A stretch of DNA of 64,000 nucleotides from Bromus sterilis (lineage: Eukaryota > Streptophyta > Magnoliopsida > Poales > Poaceae), in assembly GCA_950022295.1 (NCBI GenBank), contig OX465601.1:172797501-172861500 (forward strand), read 5' to 3'. Under the pieces are notes generated by a model. That model had not been told where the DNA came from, ran no database searches, and worked only from the letters and a program-made list of their open reading frames with translations. This document shows, in pieces, positions 22,980 through 35,255 of this stretch (position 1 is the stretch's first letter; each line of letters opens with the position of its first letter). The position numbers and the translations under genes were made by a program.

Positions 22980-25900
22980 TCACAAGCTAGCGAAGAGATG
23001 CGGGAACTCGCGCTTGAGGTATTCCTCGCGTTCCCAGGTGGCTTCCTCCTCTGTGTGATTTGTCCACTCGACCTTGTGGAACTTGATCGCGCGCTTACGT
23101 GTGAGTCGAGTGGCTTCTTCCAGGATACGAAGGGGTGCCTTGCGGTATGTGAGATCCTGGATGATGTCCACCGTGCGGTGATCGATGTTCTTGAAAACAT
23201 CGGGCTTGTCCGGCACCTCCAGACACTTCCAGAGTTGCGAGACGTGGAAGACATCGTGCACATCGGATAGCTTTGCTGGCAGCTCAATTGATAGGCAACT
23301 TGGCCTCGTCTGGCTATCACCTCAAATGGTCCAATGTAACGAGGTGCTAGTTTTCCCTTCACATGAAATCGCTGCATTCCCTTCAGTGGGGTGACTCGGA
23401 GATACACAAAATCTCCAACTGCAAAAGTCACCTCTCGACGCTTGGGGTCGGCATAACTCTTCTGACGAGACTGAGCGGTCTTGAGACGCTCACGAATCAA
23501 CTGGACCTACTCTTCGGCCTCCTTCAAAACATCCGGTCCAAAGATCTTCCCTTCCCCGGTCTGAGACCAGTTTAGGGGCGTGCGGCACTTCCGTCTATAC
23601 AGGGCTTCAAATGGGGCCATCTGCAAACTCGACTCGTAACTGTTGTTGTAGGAGAATTCTGCATAAGGCAAGCTGTCCTCCCACTTGGAACCATAGGCTA
23701 GAGCACATGTGCGGAGCATATCCTCTAGTATCTGGTTTACTCGCTCGGTCTGGCCTCCAGTTTGCGGGTGATAGGCTGTGCTGCATGCGAGCTTGGTTCC
23801 TAGTGCCTCCTGGACTTGCTTCCAGAACCTCGAGGTAAACTGGGTACCTCGGTCTGACACAATCTCCTTCGGAACTCCGTGCAGGCATACTATCCTTGAC
23901 ATGTACAAGTCTGCCAGCTGATCTCCTCGATACGTGGTTCGCACCGGAATAAAGTGTGCTACCTTGGTGAGTCGGTCGACGATGACCCAGATAGAGTCAT
24001 GACCCTTGATCGACCTCGGTAGTCCTGTGATGAAGTCCATGCCTATCTATTCCCACTTCCATTCTGGAACTCGGAGTGGTTGCAGCAATCCTGCAGGTCT
24101 CTGGTGCTCTGCTTTCACTCTCTGGCAGATGTCGCACTTCGCAACATACAAGGAAATCTCACGCTTCATACCGTGCCACCAAAACAAGTCCTTTAGGTCT
24201 TGATACATCTTAGTCCCTCCAGGGTGGATGGAGTAAGGTGTATCGTGAGCTTCCTTCAGGATAGTGAGCTTCAACTCCTCCACATCAGGCACACACAATC
24301 GGCCATCAAACCAAAGAACTCCTTCATCATCTGTCGTGAACTTCGGGGCCTTGCCGAGGGGCATCTTCTTCTTGATTCCCTCGATACTGTCGTGTCCTTT
24401 CTGTGCCTCCTTGATCTGATCAAATAAAGTCGGAGTCAGCTCGAGGTGAGCCAGAAAACCGGGTGTAACAAGTTCCAAACCCAGCTTCTCGAACTCCTCG
24501 TGCAGAGCTGGATGCGTCTCTCTGATCATTGCATTAAGTATGCATGGCTTGCGGCTGAGGGCATCTGCTACCACGTTGGCCTTACCAGGATGGTAATGGA
24601 TTTCGAGATCATAGTCTTTGATCAGCTCGATCCTTCTCCTCTGCCTCATGTTCAACTCCTTCTGTGAGAAAATGTACTTCAGGCTCTTATGGTCTGTGTA
24701 TATGTCGCAACGGTGACCCATCAGGTAATGTCTCCATCTCTTGAGAGCAAGCACAACTGCGGCTAGCTCCAAGTCCTGGGTGGGGTAGTTCAACTCGTGC
24801 GGCTTCAACTGTCGTGATAGGTACTCAATCACTTTGCCCACTTGCATAAGGACACAACCCAAACCAATCTTCGATGCGTCACAGTACACATCAAAGCTCT
24901 TGGTCAGGTCAGGCATACTCAACACTGGAGCGGATGCCAATCTCCTCTTCAACTCCTGGAAACTGGCTTCACACTTCTCCGTCCATACAAACTTCTGGTC
25001 CTTCTTCAGCAGTTGAGTCATGGGTCGGGCAATGCTGGAGAAGCCTTCCACGAATTTGCGGTAATATCCCGGTAATCCGAGGAACCCTCTTACTTCGGTC
25101 TGAGTGGTCGGAGCTGTCCAGTCCATGATGGACTGAATCTTGGCGGGGTCGACGGATATTCCTCCTTCCGACAATACATGTCCCAAAAATCCGACTTCCT
25201 TGAGCCAGAACTCGCACTTGCTGAACTTGGCGTACATTTGGTGCTCTCGCAAAGTCTCGAGGACTAAGCGCAGATGCTCGGCGTGCTCTTCCTCCGTCTT
25301 AGAGTATATAAAGATATCATCAATGAACACCACTACAAACTTGTCAAGGTACTTCATGAAGATCTTGTTCATGAGGTTCATGAAATAGGACGGGGCATTG
25401 GTAAGTCCGAAGGACATCACAGTGTACTCAAACAAACCATATCGTGTCGTGAAGGCTGTCTTGGGGATGTCCGACTCACGGACCTTCAGCTGGTGGTATC
25501 CGGTCCTTAGATCAATCTTGGAGAAGACTCGGGCTCCGTTCAACTGGTCGAACAGGTCCTCGACTTGGGGAGCGGATACTTGTTCTTGATGGTTACTTCG
25601 TTCAGCTTATGGTAGTCCACACACATGCATATGGTGCCGTCTCTCTTTCCACAAAGAGAACTGGCGAACCCCAGGGTGAAGCACTGGGTCGAATCAGTCC
25701 CTTCTGGAGCATGTCATTCAGCTGTTTCTTCAACTCAACCAGCTCTTCGGCATTCATCCGGTAGGGTCTCTGTGCAATTGGGGCTGTGTCAGGCACTAAC
25801 TCGATGATAAACTCGATATCCCGATCAGGCGGCATACCGGGTAACTCCTCCGGAAAGACATCCGGGAATTCACATACAACATCCACTTCCTCAGGGGTTG

Positions 25901-26507
25901 GTACCGAGACACTCTGATGACAGGAGGCTCGGGTCTTGTCGGGCTTATCTGTGTACTCTACCTGAACTCCCTTTGGGCTGGTGAGGTTGACTGTCCTCAA
26001 GGTGCAATCTAACCGACCCCTGTGCTTGGACAACCATTTCATGCCAAGTATCACATCTATACCTTCGGTTCCCAGCACTATCAAGTCTGTTGGAAACATT
26101 TCTCCGCTGATCTTTATTGGAACTCCTGAGCAAGTTATGCTGGCCCTAAATTTGGATCCAGGTATTTGAACTATCATGGCCTTCTTCATTCGTCTAGGTA
26201 TCAGCTTACTTCTAGTCACAAATGGCTCTGTAATAAAAGAGTGGGATGCACCAGAATCAAACAGAACTGTGGCAGGTACTGAATTTACTAGGAACGTACC
26301 CAAGATGACGTTTGCTGCCTCCTGAGCTTCCTCGGCTTGCACATGATGCAGAAGTCCCTTCGCGGCGTTAGACGCACCACGCTGGGAATTGTTGCGTCCG
26401 GGGTTCCCTCTGGCGGGTGCTGGTGCATTGGGGCGCGGAGCAATGTTCTTCTTGTTGGGACACTCTGTCGAGTAGTGGCCCTTCTGTCCACATCCGAAGC
26501 AGATCAC
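22980..26507 (-). pseudogene. pol polyprotein of D (PR-RT-RH-IN-chromodomain), broken
   Basis: In order on the minus strand: zinc knuckle CFGCGQKGHYSTEC (about 26490, the gag/pol junction), protease with FDSGASHSF (about 26245), reverse transcriptase starting at the PDVFPEELPGMPPDR segment with FIDDIFIYS (about 25310), and RNase H with YCDASKIGLGCVL. Integrase follows, with the zinc motif near 24230-24130, the DRLTKVAHF and SDRGTQF acidic residues, and NQILEDML. The C-terminal HDVFHVSQL..EATWEREEYL segment is chromodomain-like, marking a chromovirus. Lesions: a frameshift at about 25600-25660, TAG at 24047-24049 just after EWKWE, a stop at 23507-23509, and a frameshift near 23265. Catalytic motifs are otherwise intact, so decay is recent. 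Confidence 0.85.
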
Positions 26508-27451
26508 TCCAGGGTTGAGGGGAACTCCGCCTGCTGGACGCGGAACTCCAACAAGGCGGGTAGGAGCATTGGGGCGTGGTGCTGGGTAAGGGCTCCTCTG
26601 AGGCTGTGGTGCTGGTCTTGGCGGTTGTGTCGGACGCAGTCGGGGGTTGCTGGATCCACCCTACTGCATCATGCGGCGCTTGCGGTTCTCAGCGGCCATC
26701 TTGACCTTGCCCTCCATCATAATAGAAGCATCAGCAAGAGACTCAAGGTCGGGGAACTGCATGGCCACCAGGACAACCTGGAGCTCATCGTGCAGTCCAT
26801 CCAAGAAACGGTCCTTCCGCTTCTCCTCGGTGTCCACCTCCTCCGGGGCATACCTCGAAATCTGAGTGAATCGGCAAGATAACCGACCATGGTCATACCC
26901 CCTTGCTTGAGGTGGCGGAACTCATCCTTCATCCTCCTGATCAGTGCGGTGGGGATGTGTGCCTTCTTGAACTTCTCGGAGAACTCAGCCCAAGTGAGTA
27001 CTTGCCCTTCAGGAAGACGGGCACGCACTCCTTCCCACCAGCTCCTGGCGGTGCCGGCAAGGTAGTGGGTGACATACATGACCTTCTCGTTGTTGCCAAC
27101 AGCGGCGACAGCAAGGTTGTTCTCCATGGTGCGGAGCCAATCCTTAGCATCCAGAGGATTCTTCGTCTGCGAGAACACGGGCGGGTTGGTGTTCTAGAAA
27201 TCTCGGAGCCGAGACCTGGGCTCCTCATTCCCACCAGCTCCTCCGCCTCCTTGGTTGGCATTGGTGGCGGCCTGGACTAGTTGCTGGAGTGCAGCCATGT
27301 TTTCCTGGCGCTCGTCGCGAGCAGCCTGGCGCTCCTCCATAAGCAGTCGCAGAAGTTTCGCCATGCTCGGGTCGGGTGGTGGCGGTGGCACATCACCGGA
27401 TCCACTTGGGTTGGCGCGGGAGCTCCTCGGCATCCTGAGGTTGTTGCGCAA
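26508..27451 (-). pseudogene. gag of D, broken
   Basis: The N-terminal part is Pro/Gly-rich followed by a heptad-like helix (about 27400-27260). The capsid part carries AKDWLRTMENN, ARSWWEGVRAR and FRHLKQGGMTM, typical of chromovirus gag. A TAG lies at 27194-27196 and a frameshift near 26880, after YLADSL. The correct frame then runs on to the zinc knuckle. The start ATG at 27451 is the first good one downstream of the leader; an alternative at 27421 is possible. Confidence 0.75.
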
Positions 27452-27685
27452 GATAAGAGGGAATTTAGTCTACAAGGAGGGGGGTAGGTCCCTAAAAATT
27501 TAGTTATCACACACAAGCAAGACATATAAGATAGACAATAAACTTGCAACTAGAAAATCAACACATGGTAGCATAACGATAGCATAAGTCTCATACATAA
27601 CCAAGTCTTACAGATAACCAACCACACATCATCAAACCGAGCCACGACTAAACCCAAAAGTGGAAACTACTCAATGGGACACCTC

Positions 27686-28458
27686 CTACGCGTCACTCTC
27701 CTCCTCATCGTCGATGAAAGCACGATCCTCGGAGTTCGAGACGTCCTCCTCCTCGTCGTGGTCCTCGTCAACACTAAGGTAGGCATCATCCTCCTTCCGG
27801 ATGTCCTCGCCATCATCCAGAGCAGCAATCTCGTCCTCCAAATCTGCGCACTTGCGCTTTAGGCTCCTGGTCCTCTTCCTCAGAATCTCATTACTCCCCT
27901 CCAGACGGGCGACCTGGCCCTGCAGCTCCTCTATAATCCAGTCCCGGGACTCTAGGTCGATGGGGTCTATGTGGGCGTGACCCCCTGGAGGTTGTAGTCG
28001 TGCTTAAACCGGGCTTCATCCAGCTTAGCCTCAGTCAAAGCCAAGTGCTTCTCCATAGCGATCAGGTGATCCCCCATGATCGGGTGAGTAATGCCGGAAG
28101 TGGGATCTCCCTCGCCATCGCGCATCCCGTAGTGACGGAACCGCGTGGATCTCAGCTCGTACTGGTGGAACCTCACAATGCGAGCAATCGCCTCCTGACA
28201 AGCTCGACGTAGAACCTCCTCCCAAGTACGGGCGTACAACACAAAGGCGATGGTGTCCGACCGCAGAGTAACCTCCGATCCTCAGAGCGCACACCGCACA
28301 ACCAGACGAGCCTCCACATCCTTCCTCTTGGAGATCTCGTAGGTCCAGAACTCTGCAACGGGGCGGTGAACAAGATGAAGCAGCTCGATCAAATCCTGAG
28401 AAAAGAGCGTATCACCAGCCTGAGTCAGCTGCAGGTGGTGCACCAGAATTCCAGCCAT
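27686..28458 (-). pseudogene. Extra ORF upstream of gag in D, coiled coil with acidic tail
   Basis: Between the primer site and gag, the minus strand carries a coding-like frame of about 257 codons from ATG at 28458 to TAG at 27686-27688. It has two lesions only: TGA at 28282-28284 (CGA to TGA type) and a one-base shift at the G run near 27980. The N-terminal 165 residues form a mixed domain I do not recognise (MAGILVHHLQ.., FWTYEISKRKDVEARLVVR, VLRRACQEAIARIV). A Leu-heptad helix follows (IIEELQGQVARLEG, then LKRKCADLEDEIAAL). The C-terminus is strongly acidic (DEDHDEEEDV.. DDEEESDA). Such extra ORFs are known in some plant Gypsy elements, but I cannot name this one. Element H has only about 450 bases here and lacks it. 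Confidence 0.5.
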
Positions 28459-28669
28459 CTACAATTTTTATAAGTTTAAGTTAGATGACAAGTGTGCAAT
28501 ATTTTAAACATAACAAAATAGTTATAAATGGTTTACTATAGAAGGGATAAGAGAGGTAAGCATTTTATACTATGCAGATTACCATCTCTTTATTTTAGAA
28601 AATAGTTTTTGATTTTCCCCCATCCTATCTATCGTCCATTCAAACTAGGCTGCTACGGTCGAAACAGGG
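28459..28669 (-). other. Leader of element D between primer site and extra ORF
   Basis: This is 210 bases of AT-rich leader without a recognisable motif. Confidence 0.5.
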
Positions 28670-28681
28670 GCTCTAATACCA
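28670..28681 (-). other. Primer-binding site of element D
   Basis: The minus strand reads TGGTATTAGAGC, one base different from the tRNA-Met site TGGTATCAGAGC. The four-base spacer GACT separates it from the LTR end, as in elements H and I. Confidence 0.8.
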
Positions 28682-28934
28682 AGTCTTTGGGCACCCCGGA
28701 CTATATGTCCGAAGCGGCCAGCTGTGCATACCGTCATGCTCCCATGATCAGTGTCGCATGACACACAACTCGACAATGGATATCACAGTCACAAGTTCAT
28801 ACAGTACCGAAGACAAAGTCATACATAAACATAGTCTTACACGGCCTCATCGGGCCAAATGGCAGCGGAATAAGAAAAACCAGGATAGATAGCAGCATCA
28901 CAATCCACAGGCAAAGCTCAGAGCGTAGCACATC

Positions 28935-28981
28935 CTAGTACTCGTCAGTCGCGTCATCGTCAAATACCTGCTCCTCCAAGC
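28935..28981 (-). other. Short acidic exon-like ORF in LTR D2
   Basis: Two bases follow the acceptor AG (28982-28983), then LEEQVFDDDATDEY and TAG (28935-28937). It is the intact twin of the copy at 19127. Confidence 0.45.
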
Positions 28982-31831
28982 CTGGCAGATTGAATAACCA
29001 GGGACAGAGCCGTGAGTACATACAAATTACTCGCAAACCACTTAAAGAAATGAACAAAGATTTTGTACAAGAAAATAATGGGATGGCTATATGGTGTAGT
29101 TTACCACGGGAAATCCTAACTACTCATTATTAAGTAAGTTGGCAATATTTTTATCTTGACAATTTTTAATCCCACAAATGTATTTGATTTAATCATGTCC
29201 AACCCTTTTCATAATACCAACCTCATCATCGTGAACCATAATCTCAGTACTAGAATTTCTCATCTATTCCCCACAAAGTGTGGCCTCACTAGTTGTCCAT
29301 GACCGTGGACTCCGGCTACTCGAATAGATTTACACTCTGCAGAGGTTGTACACTTTCCCCACAACATTCGATACATCCGCCGTGAGTCCCCACGGTTCGT
29401 CATACCTCAGTATGCGGTTTTCGGATAATCGACCGTAGTCTTCCCCTTGTCTATCCTAGTATAGGTGCATCTACATGGACTGTCCGAGTGCCAGGTCATG
29501 CTCCTCTTGGACCCAAGCCTGCACCGTAGTCGAAGAGCACCAAGGTTCCCTCTGACACCAAGCCTAGCGAATTTCACCACTCGACTTCGAGGGCTATCAG
29601 ATTCGTGGAATCAACATCCATGTGTAGTTATAAGACCCCCGTACTAAGATAAACAAGTTTCCAACTAGCGCTGTCCCATACCAGAGTATTGTGGTTGTAC
29701 TGTAAGACTAGGTTTCGGCGACACTTATAGAGAGTCCCTCCATACTTTGAATATGTCCAACGATGTTTCCAACAACCACAATCTTGGCCATCACATCTTC
29801 TTAGATGTATGCCAATTCATTAGGGTGGAACAAGATTAATCAAATTATTATGCTGTCATTACTTCTTTAGCAAGGCTAGGGATCCAGATCATCGGTGTCT
29901 AATTTATTTCTCCCAAATAGGTAGGCTTACAAGGTATGTGGTGTTTCACCTAATAAACTAATACAATCCCATCCCCAAAATGATATAACAGTAGCATGAT
30001 ATATAATATGGTACAAAGAAAGTAAAAATGTAGGACAAGCGTTTGAGTTTTTGAAAATGGCTTGCCTTCCTCGACGGTGACTCCTGGTACGGCTTCTTCT
30101 GCTTGGAAGGAGTCTTCACCTGCAACGTCAAGCGTCTCGTCTACACATTGCGAAAAATAGCACACAATTACCATCACATCATTCAAAGCAAACATTCAAC
30201 CAACAAACAATCATTTAGCACTCAATCAAATCATTATATGAGTCATACCAATCAATCATTTTAGGATTAACACATGTGAGCAAAATAAGTTCATAGGGCT
30301 AAGCATGAATTAAGCAACGACCCACATATGATTTTACACAAGTCACTTTTGTAATTCTTTAAATCATGTTTAAATTTATCTCAATAGTAATCATAATTAG
30401 CTACTGTCCAAGACAAGTATAATAAATTTTTAACATAAATAATTGATTTAACAAGGAATAAACAAGAATTACTTTATTCATGAAATACGAGTAATAATAA
30501 TAACATGGTCATTTATTTTATTTAAGCAATCAATAATTCCACTTATACAGAAAAATAATGCCTAATTACTGGATCACAACAAATTTTATTTCACACTTTT
30601 CTAATGCGTAAATATTTTTGTAATATTGATTCAGTTATGTACAGAAACAAGTAAAGATAAATTTCTCGGCCAAGGCCCAGTTCATATTGTACTCAGGGTG
30701 TATGTTTGCTACAGTGGGTTGGCCTGTGTATTTGTCATGTTTATTCAATTTTTCTTATATACATGGGTTGATATTTAAATGCATAACAAATATCTAATAA
30801 ACATAATAAGTAGCTACTGATTATAACATTATCATCGGAATTTTATATCTAACTTATTTAATTATTAACAATTTTAACTTAAATGTATATGTGACATTAA
30901 TGTGTACAACTATAGATAAAATATTCTATATACGTTTATTATCATTTTTTATTATTATTAAACTATACCTTAATTAGATATTAAACAAAGTAATATAACT
31001 TTTATTTTTACTAAACCCTTAACAGAAAATTTATTTACATTAACTAAGCAACAAGTAAAGCAAACAACAATAATAATAATAAAAGAATTGACCACTATAA
31101 TATTTTTGTAAACAGTAAAACTAATTAAGCAGAAAAATAGGGAATAATCCTAAAAGAAAAATAAAATTTATCTCATATTTTTCTGACTTATACGGATTTT
31201 TTTGAAAGTATTTTAATCTACAGATTAATAAAAAAGAAAAAGAAAGTGGGGGCCGGCCCAGAGGTATAAACTGCGCCACGGGCAATTTTTCTTTTATTTG
31301 GGCCGAGCCCGTGTAGCGGTGCGGTGGACGTATTTTTTTTCTCTTTTTTTAAACGAAGGGGTATGGGTGGCTCAGGGCCGTTGGATCTCATGAAGATCCG
31401 ACGGCTCTGAGCCATCTTCTACCTAGCGACCGTGCCCAGCACGGCCAAGGCTCCAATGGCGGCCAGGGGGGCAGGGGCAGCTCACCGGAGGGCTTCCCGG
31501 CGGCGAGGGTTGGCGTGGAGGGGCGGCGGACGTGCGGGGCGGCCTCCTCGTTCCGTTTTTGGCGACTGCGGGGCGAACGGTGGCTCGGTGCAGCGCGTGG
31601 CTCGGGGTAGACGGGCGGACGACGGCGGCTTCTCCTGGCCTCGCCGGGCGGCGCGCCGGCCTCCCTCTCCCCCACCTCCTTGCTCCTTTTCCCTCTTCTC
31701 TTTCTCCTCTGCTCCCTTCCCTCCTCCTTCTCTGCTTCTTCCCGTCCTCCTTCCCTGGTCGGGCTGGTGCTAGCGGGCGAGGTGGATGGGTGGTGGTGAG
31801 GCGAGTGTGGAGAGGAGGGCCGGAGTGGCCT

Positions 31832-31842
31832 CCTTTTATAGG
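31832..31842 (-). promoter_or_regulatory. TATA box of the 5' LTR of D
   Basis: The minus strand reads CCTATAAAAGG, entering a CT-rich and GC-rich leader. As the 5' LTR copy it would drive the genomic transcript of D. Confidence 0.65.
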
Positions 31843-32712
31843 CGAGCGAGGAGGGCTGCAACGGGCGGGAGACGGGCGCCATGGGGCGATCCGTGGCCTC
31901 GGCCACCATTGGCGAAGGCGGGCGGCGGACGAGCTCGTGAGGGGGCTCCGGGGGGGTCGATTCCACCGTGGCCCTCGCCGGTCACATCACGAGCACGGAC
32001 TGGGGGGTATGTTTGCGCTGCTAGGCCACCTCATTGATCCTTGGGTTCTCCTTCGGTTGGGCAAACGGGGGTGACGAGGCTGACAGTGGGCTCGGGAGAG
32101 AAGAGAGGCGAGAGAGAGAGGTTACGAGAGGGAGAGGGGCTCTCCCTGCGTGGGAGAGGGAGAGAGAGAACGTGAGAGAGAGGGAAGGTTAGAGGGAGAG
32201 AGAGAAATTAGGGGAGGGATTAGTGGGGGTAGTTAGGATAGTTTTTTTTAACTCTAGTTAACATATATACATTTTTTAAAGTAAATCTGGGTTAACACAT
32301 AAAAGAAAACATCCAAGGAATTTTTGTTGGAGAAATTATACACATTTTTCTTTTAATGAGTTATGAAGGTCATGCATTCATCTCATTATTTTATGTAGTT
32401 AGGTATTTTTTTGATAAAAGCTTTAGTTATTTCTAACCAACAAAAGTTTAATGCCTAAGGGTTTCGTAGTGATTAATATTATTAGTATTAGTATTATACA
32501 GAAAATTTATTAGGTTTTAGCAATAAGGGTTTTAAGATTTATCAAGTTGTCATTATATGATCATGTAAGGATGAGTTGCATGCACCACAAAATGATCATC
32601 ACCACAAGTTCATCATCAAGCAACAACATAGCTAACACTTCATGCAAGGTTTTTGTTGGCCCTAATTTTTGGTTATCTAAATTTACTAGAGAGTAAAAGT
32701 TGGAATGTGACA

Positions 32713-34592
32713 AAGTACTCCCAGACCTCCTGGTCGAGTGGACGGAGGTCCAAACACCAGGCCCGCCAGATCTTTCCAACTCATGGACGATGTTCTTTGA
32801 CGGGTCTAAAAGGCAGCAAGGAGCTGGAGAAGGAATCGTATTAGTTTCTCCAAATGGAACGAAGCTCAGATACGTTCTCCAGATCAACTTCAGCAAAACC
32901 TCCAACAATGAAGCAGAGTACGAGGCACTACTTCACGACATGCGCATGGCCAAAACATGTGGCGCCACTCGACTCGCAATTTACGGGGACTCCAACCTCG
33001 TCGTCCAGCAGGCGATGAGAGACTGCGATGCAGTCGTAGACAACATGGCGGCGTATCAGAAGCACTATAACACACTGGAGGGAAGTTTCGACGGATGCGA
33101 GCACAATTATATCTCCAGAGCAAAAAATACGTAGGCAGACGAACTCGCCAACATCGGCTCGACTCGAGGACCAGTACCACCAGGAGTTTTCCTCGAGAGC
33201 ATCAGCCAGAGATCCACCAAAACAAAGGCGGCAACACCCATGGCAGCTACAGACGACGAAAACACCAGCGAGCCAGCACAGGTGGCAGCTGCGAGTCCAT
33301 CCAAGGACACCAATAGTCAAGCAGTCGAAACCAAGGATCCAACAACGCTCGAAGGCCCAGCCTGGGAAAATTCGTTCCTTCGATTCCTAATCGAAGGAAC
33401 TCTACCACAAGACGTCACGGAAGCTCGTCGCATCAGCCGACGATCCAAGGCATTCACAGTGATCAACAGACAGTTATACAAGCGCAGCATCTCCCAGATA
33501 CTCCAAAAGTGCATCGACGAAGAAGACGGCAAAGCCCTACTACTCGAAATCCACGAGGGCACCTGTGGGCACCATGCGAGCAGTCGAATTCTCGTGTCCA
33601 AAGCATTCCGAGCAGGGTTTTACTAGCCTACCGCCATGAAAAACGCGGAAGACATCGTGCGGCGCTGCGTCGCCTGCCAAAAATTCGCCAGCAGGCGGCA
33701 CGCCCCAGCTTCAGAACTCAAAACCATCCCACTATGATGGCCTTTTGCAACCTAGGGACTCGACATGGTGGGACCACTCAAGAAATCATCAAAAGGAGGT
33801 AGAACACACCTGCGTCGACAAGTTCACCAAATGGATCGAAGCAGTGGCCATCACCATATCAACAGCCCTCACGGCAGTCAATTTCATCAAGTCAATCATC
33901 TTCAGGTTCGGGGTACCACATAACATCATCACGGACAATGGTACAAATTTCACAGCAGCAAAATTCCAGAACTTCTGCGAAGAACTAGGCATCAAAATCA
34001 ATTACGCATCAGTCGCGCACCCGCAGTCCAACGGTTAAGTGGAAAAGGAAAACGGCCTAGTATGCGGAGGAATCAAAAAGCGGCTCCTCGCACCACTCGA
34101 GCAGGCCGCAAGCAACTGGGTAGAAGAACTCCACGCAGTACTATGGAGCCTGCGCACCACTCCAAACACCACGACCCAGTATACACCCTTCTTCATGGTA
34201 CACGGGGCGGAGGCAGTACTGCCACATGACCTCAAATTTGGCGTGCCCCGGATCTCGGGATATGAAGAAGAGGAAGCAGAAGAAGCACTGCAAGACGACA
34301 AGGACACATTAGATGAGGCAAGAGAAACAGCCTTAGCAAAGTCAGAGGGGTACCAGGACAAGCTGTGCACCTACCAGAGCAGCTTCTTACGCACCCGAAC
34401 CTTCAACAAAGGAGACCTCGTCCTACGGATGATACAAGAAAAAGTCCACAAGCTCGCCCCCTAGTGGGAAGGACCGTTTTCATAGTCTCAGAAGTCATAG
34501 GAGGAGGTGCCTACAGGCTGAAGAACCCGAAGACTGATGAGGACGTGGGAAGTCCATGGAACGTAGCAAACCTGCACCTGTTCGACCCATAG
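32713..34592 (+). pseudogene. RNase H and integrase of element T, broken
   Basis: This continues the pol gene split by D. RNase H (about 32780-33130) carries MFFDGSKRQQGAG, NNEAEYEALLHDMRMA and YGDSNLVVQQ, the archaeal-like RNase H of Tat elements. The integrase follows: a His/Cys zinc region (HHASS.. and RRCVACQKF, about 33570-33690), then DKFTKWIEAV, TDNGTNF and HPQSNG(stop)VEKENG as the acidic core, and a C-terminal WEG..YRLKNP domain. Lesions: TAG at 33132-33134, TAG at 33624-33626, TGA and TAG around 33735-33755, a frameshift near 33810, TAA at 34036-34038 and a frameshift near 34460. No chromodomain, as expected for Tat. Confidence 0.82.
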
Positions 34593-34679
34593 TCCCCACC
34601 AGTCAGACATCGACTGGCAACTCATGTAACCATCTGAAGCAATAAAATGATGTTGCCCAAATATTACTACCTCAAAGCA
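34593..34679 (+). other. Start of the long 3' untranslated region of T
   Basis: This is a short stretch after the integrase stop, containing AATAAAATGATG (34651). No gene is seen. The tandem array begins at its end. Confidence 0.5.
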
Positions 34680-35235
34680 CTCGGGGGCTCGAGCACAAAC
34701 TCCCCCCAAGAGACGCTATCATCGCTCACACGATCTTTACATCCAAAGCACTCGAGGGCTCGAGAACAAACTCCCCCGAGAGACGCTATCATCGCTCACG
34801 CGATCTTTACATCCAAAGCACTCGGGGGCTCGAGCACAAACTCCCCCCGAGATACGCTATCATCGATCACGCGATCTTTACATTCAAAGAACTCGGGGGC
34901 TCAAGCACAAACTCCCCCCGAGAGACGCTATCATCGCTCATGCGATCTTTACGTCCAAAGCACTCGGGGGCTCGAGCACAAACTCCCCCTGAGAGACGCT
35001 ATCATCGCTCACGCGATCTCTACATCCAAAGCACTCGGGGGCTCGAGCACAAACTCCCCCCGAGAGACGCTATCATCGCTCACGCGATCCCTACATCCAA
35101 AGCACTCGGGGGCTCGAGAAAAAACTCCCCCCGAGAGACGCTATCATCGCTCACGCGATCTTTACAGCCAAAGCACTCGGGGGCTCGAGCACAAACTCCC
35201 CCCGAGAGATGCTATCATCGCTCACGCGATCTTTA
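34680..35235 (+). repeat. 71-bp tandem array in 3' region of T
   Basis: Units begin CTCGGGGGCTCGAGCAC at 34680, 34751, 34821, 34892, 34963, 35034, 35105 and 35176, so the period is 70-71 bp. Units are about 90-95% alike and contain CTCCCCCCGAGAG, which can pair with CTCGGGGG. A ninth unit starts at 49744 beyond the CACTA insertion and a degenerate tenth near 49818. CTCGGGGGCT resembles the polypurine tract before the 3' LTR (CTCAGGGGCTAC). Tandem arrays in this place are known from Tat-lineage elements. Confidence 0.92.
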
Positions 35236-35255
35236 CACTACTAGGATAAAGGCTA
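35236..35255 (+). repeat. Left terminal inverted repeat of CACTA
   Basis: CACTACTAGGATAAAGGCTA matches the inverted right end at about 16 of 20 positions. Confidence 0.85.

Larger units (their letters stand above)
18877..32712 (-). mobile_element. Gypsy chromovirus D (Tekay/Del-like), complete but broken
   Basis: The element lies on the minus strand. The 5' LTR is 28686-32712, then primer site, an extra ORF, gag, pol with C-terminal chromodomain-like segment, polypurine tract and the 3' LTR 18877-22942. The two LTRs look about 97-98% identical by eye, so the insertion is moderately recent. They differ by single bases, a 14-bp gap in the 5' LTR near 29470 and a gap of about 20 bases near 31645. 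It sits in the connection/RNase H region of T, which resumes at 32713. Flanks GAGTA (18872-18876) and AAGTA (32713-32717) fit a 5-bp duplication with one change. pol has stops and frameshifts. Confidence 0.85.
28686..32712 (-). repeat. 5' LTR of element D
   Basis: This is the partner of 18877-22942, 4027 bp. The same non-canonical AA end lies beside the primer site. It carries a TATA box at 31832-31842, a donor-like site at 31486/31485, a hairpin at 29014-29032 and an acidic ORF at 28935-28981. A frame open from 31966 reaches the donor in phase 1, which fits the acceptor phase, but it has no ATG downstream of the TATA box. Confidence 0.83.

Noticed and set aside
34680..35235. Possible CRISPR array (regular 71-bp repeats)
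   Set aside because: Units are contiguous head-to-tail with no unique spacers, inside a plant retrotransposon.
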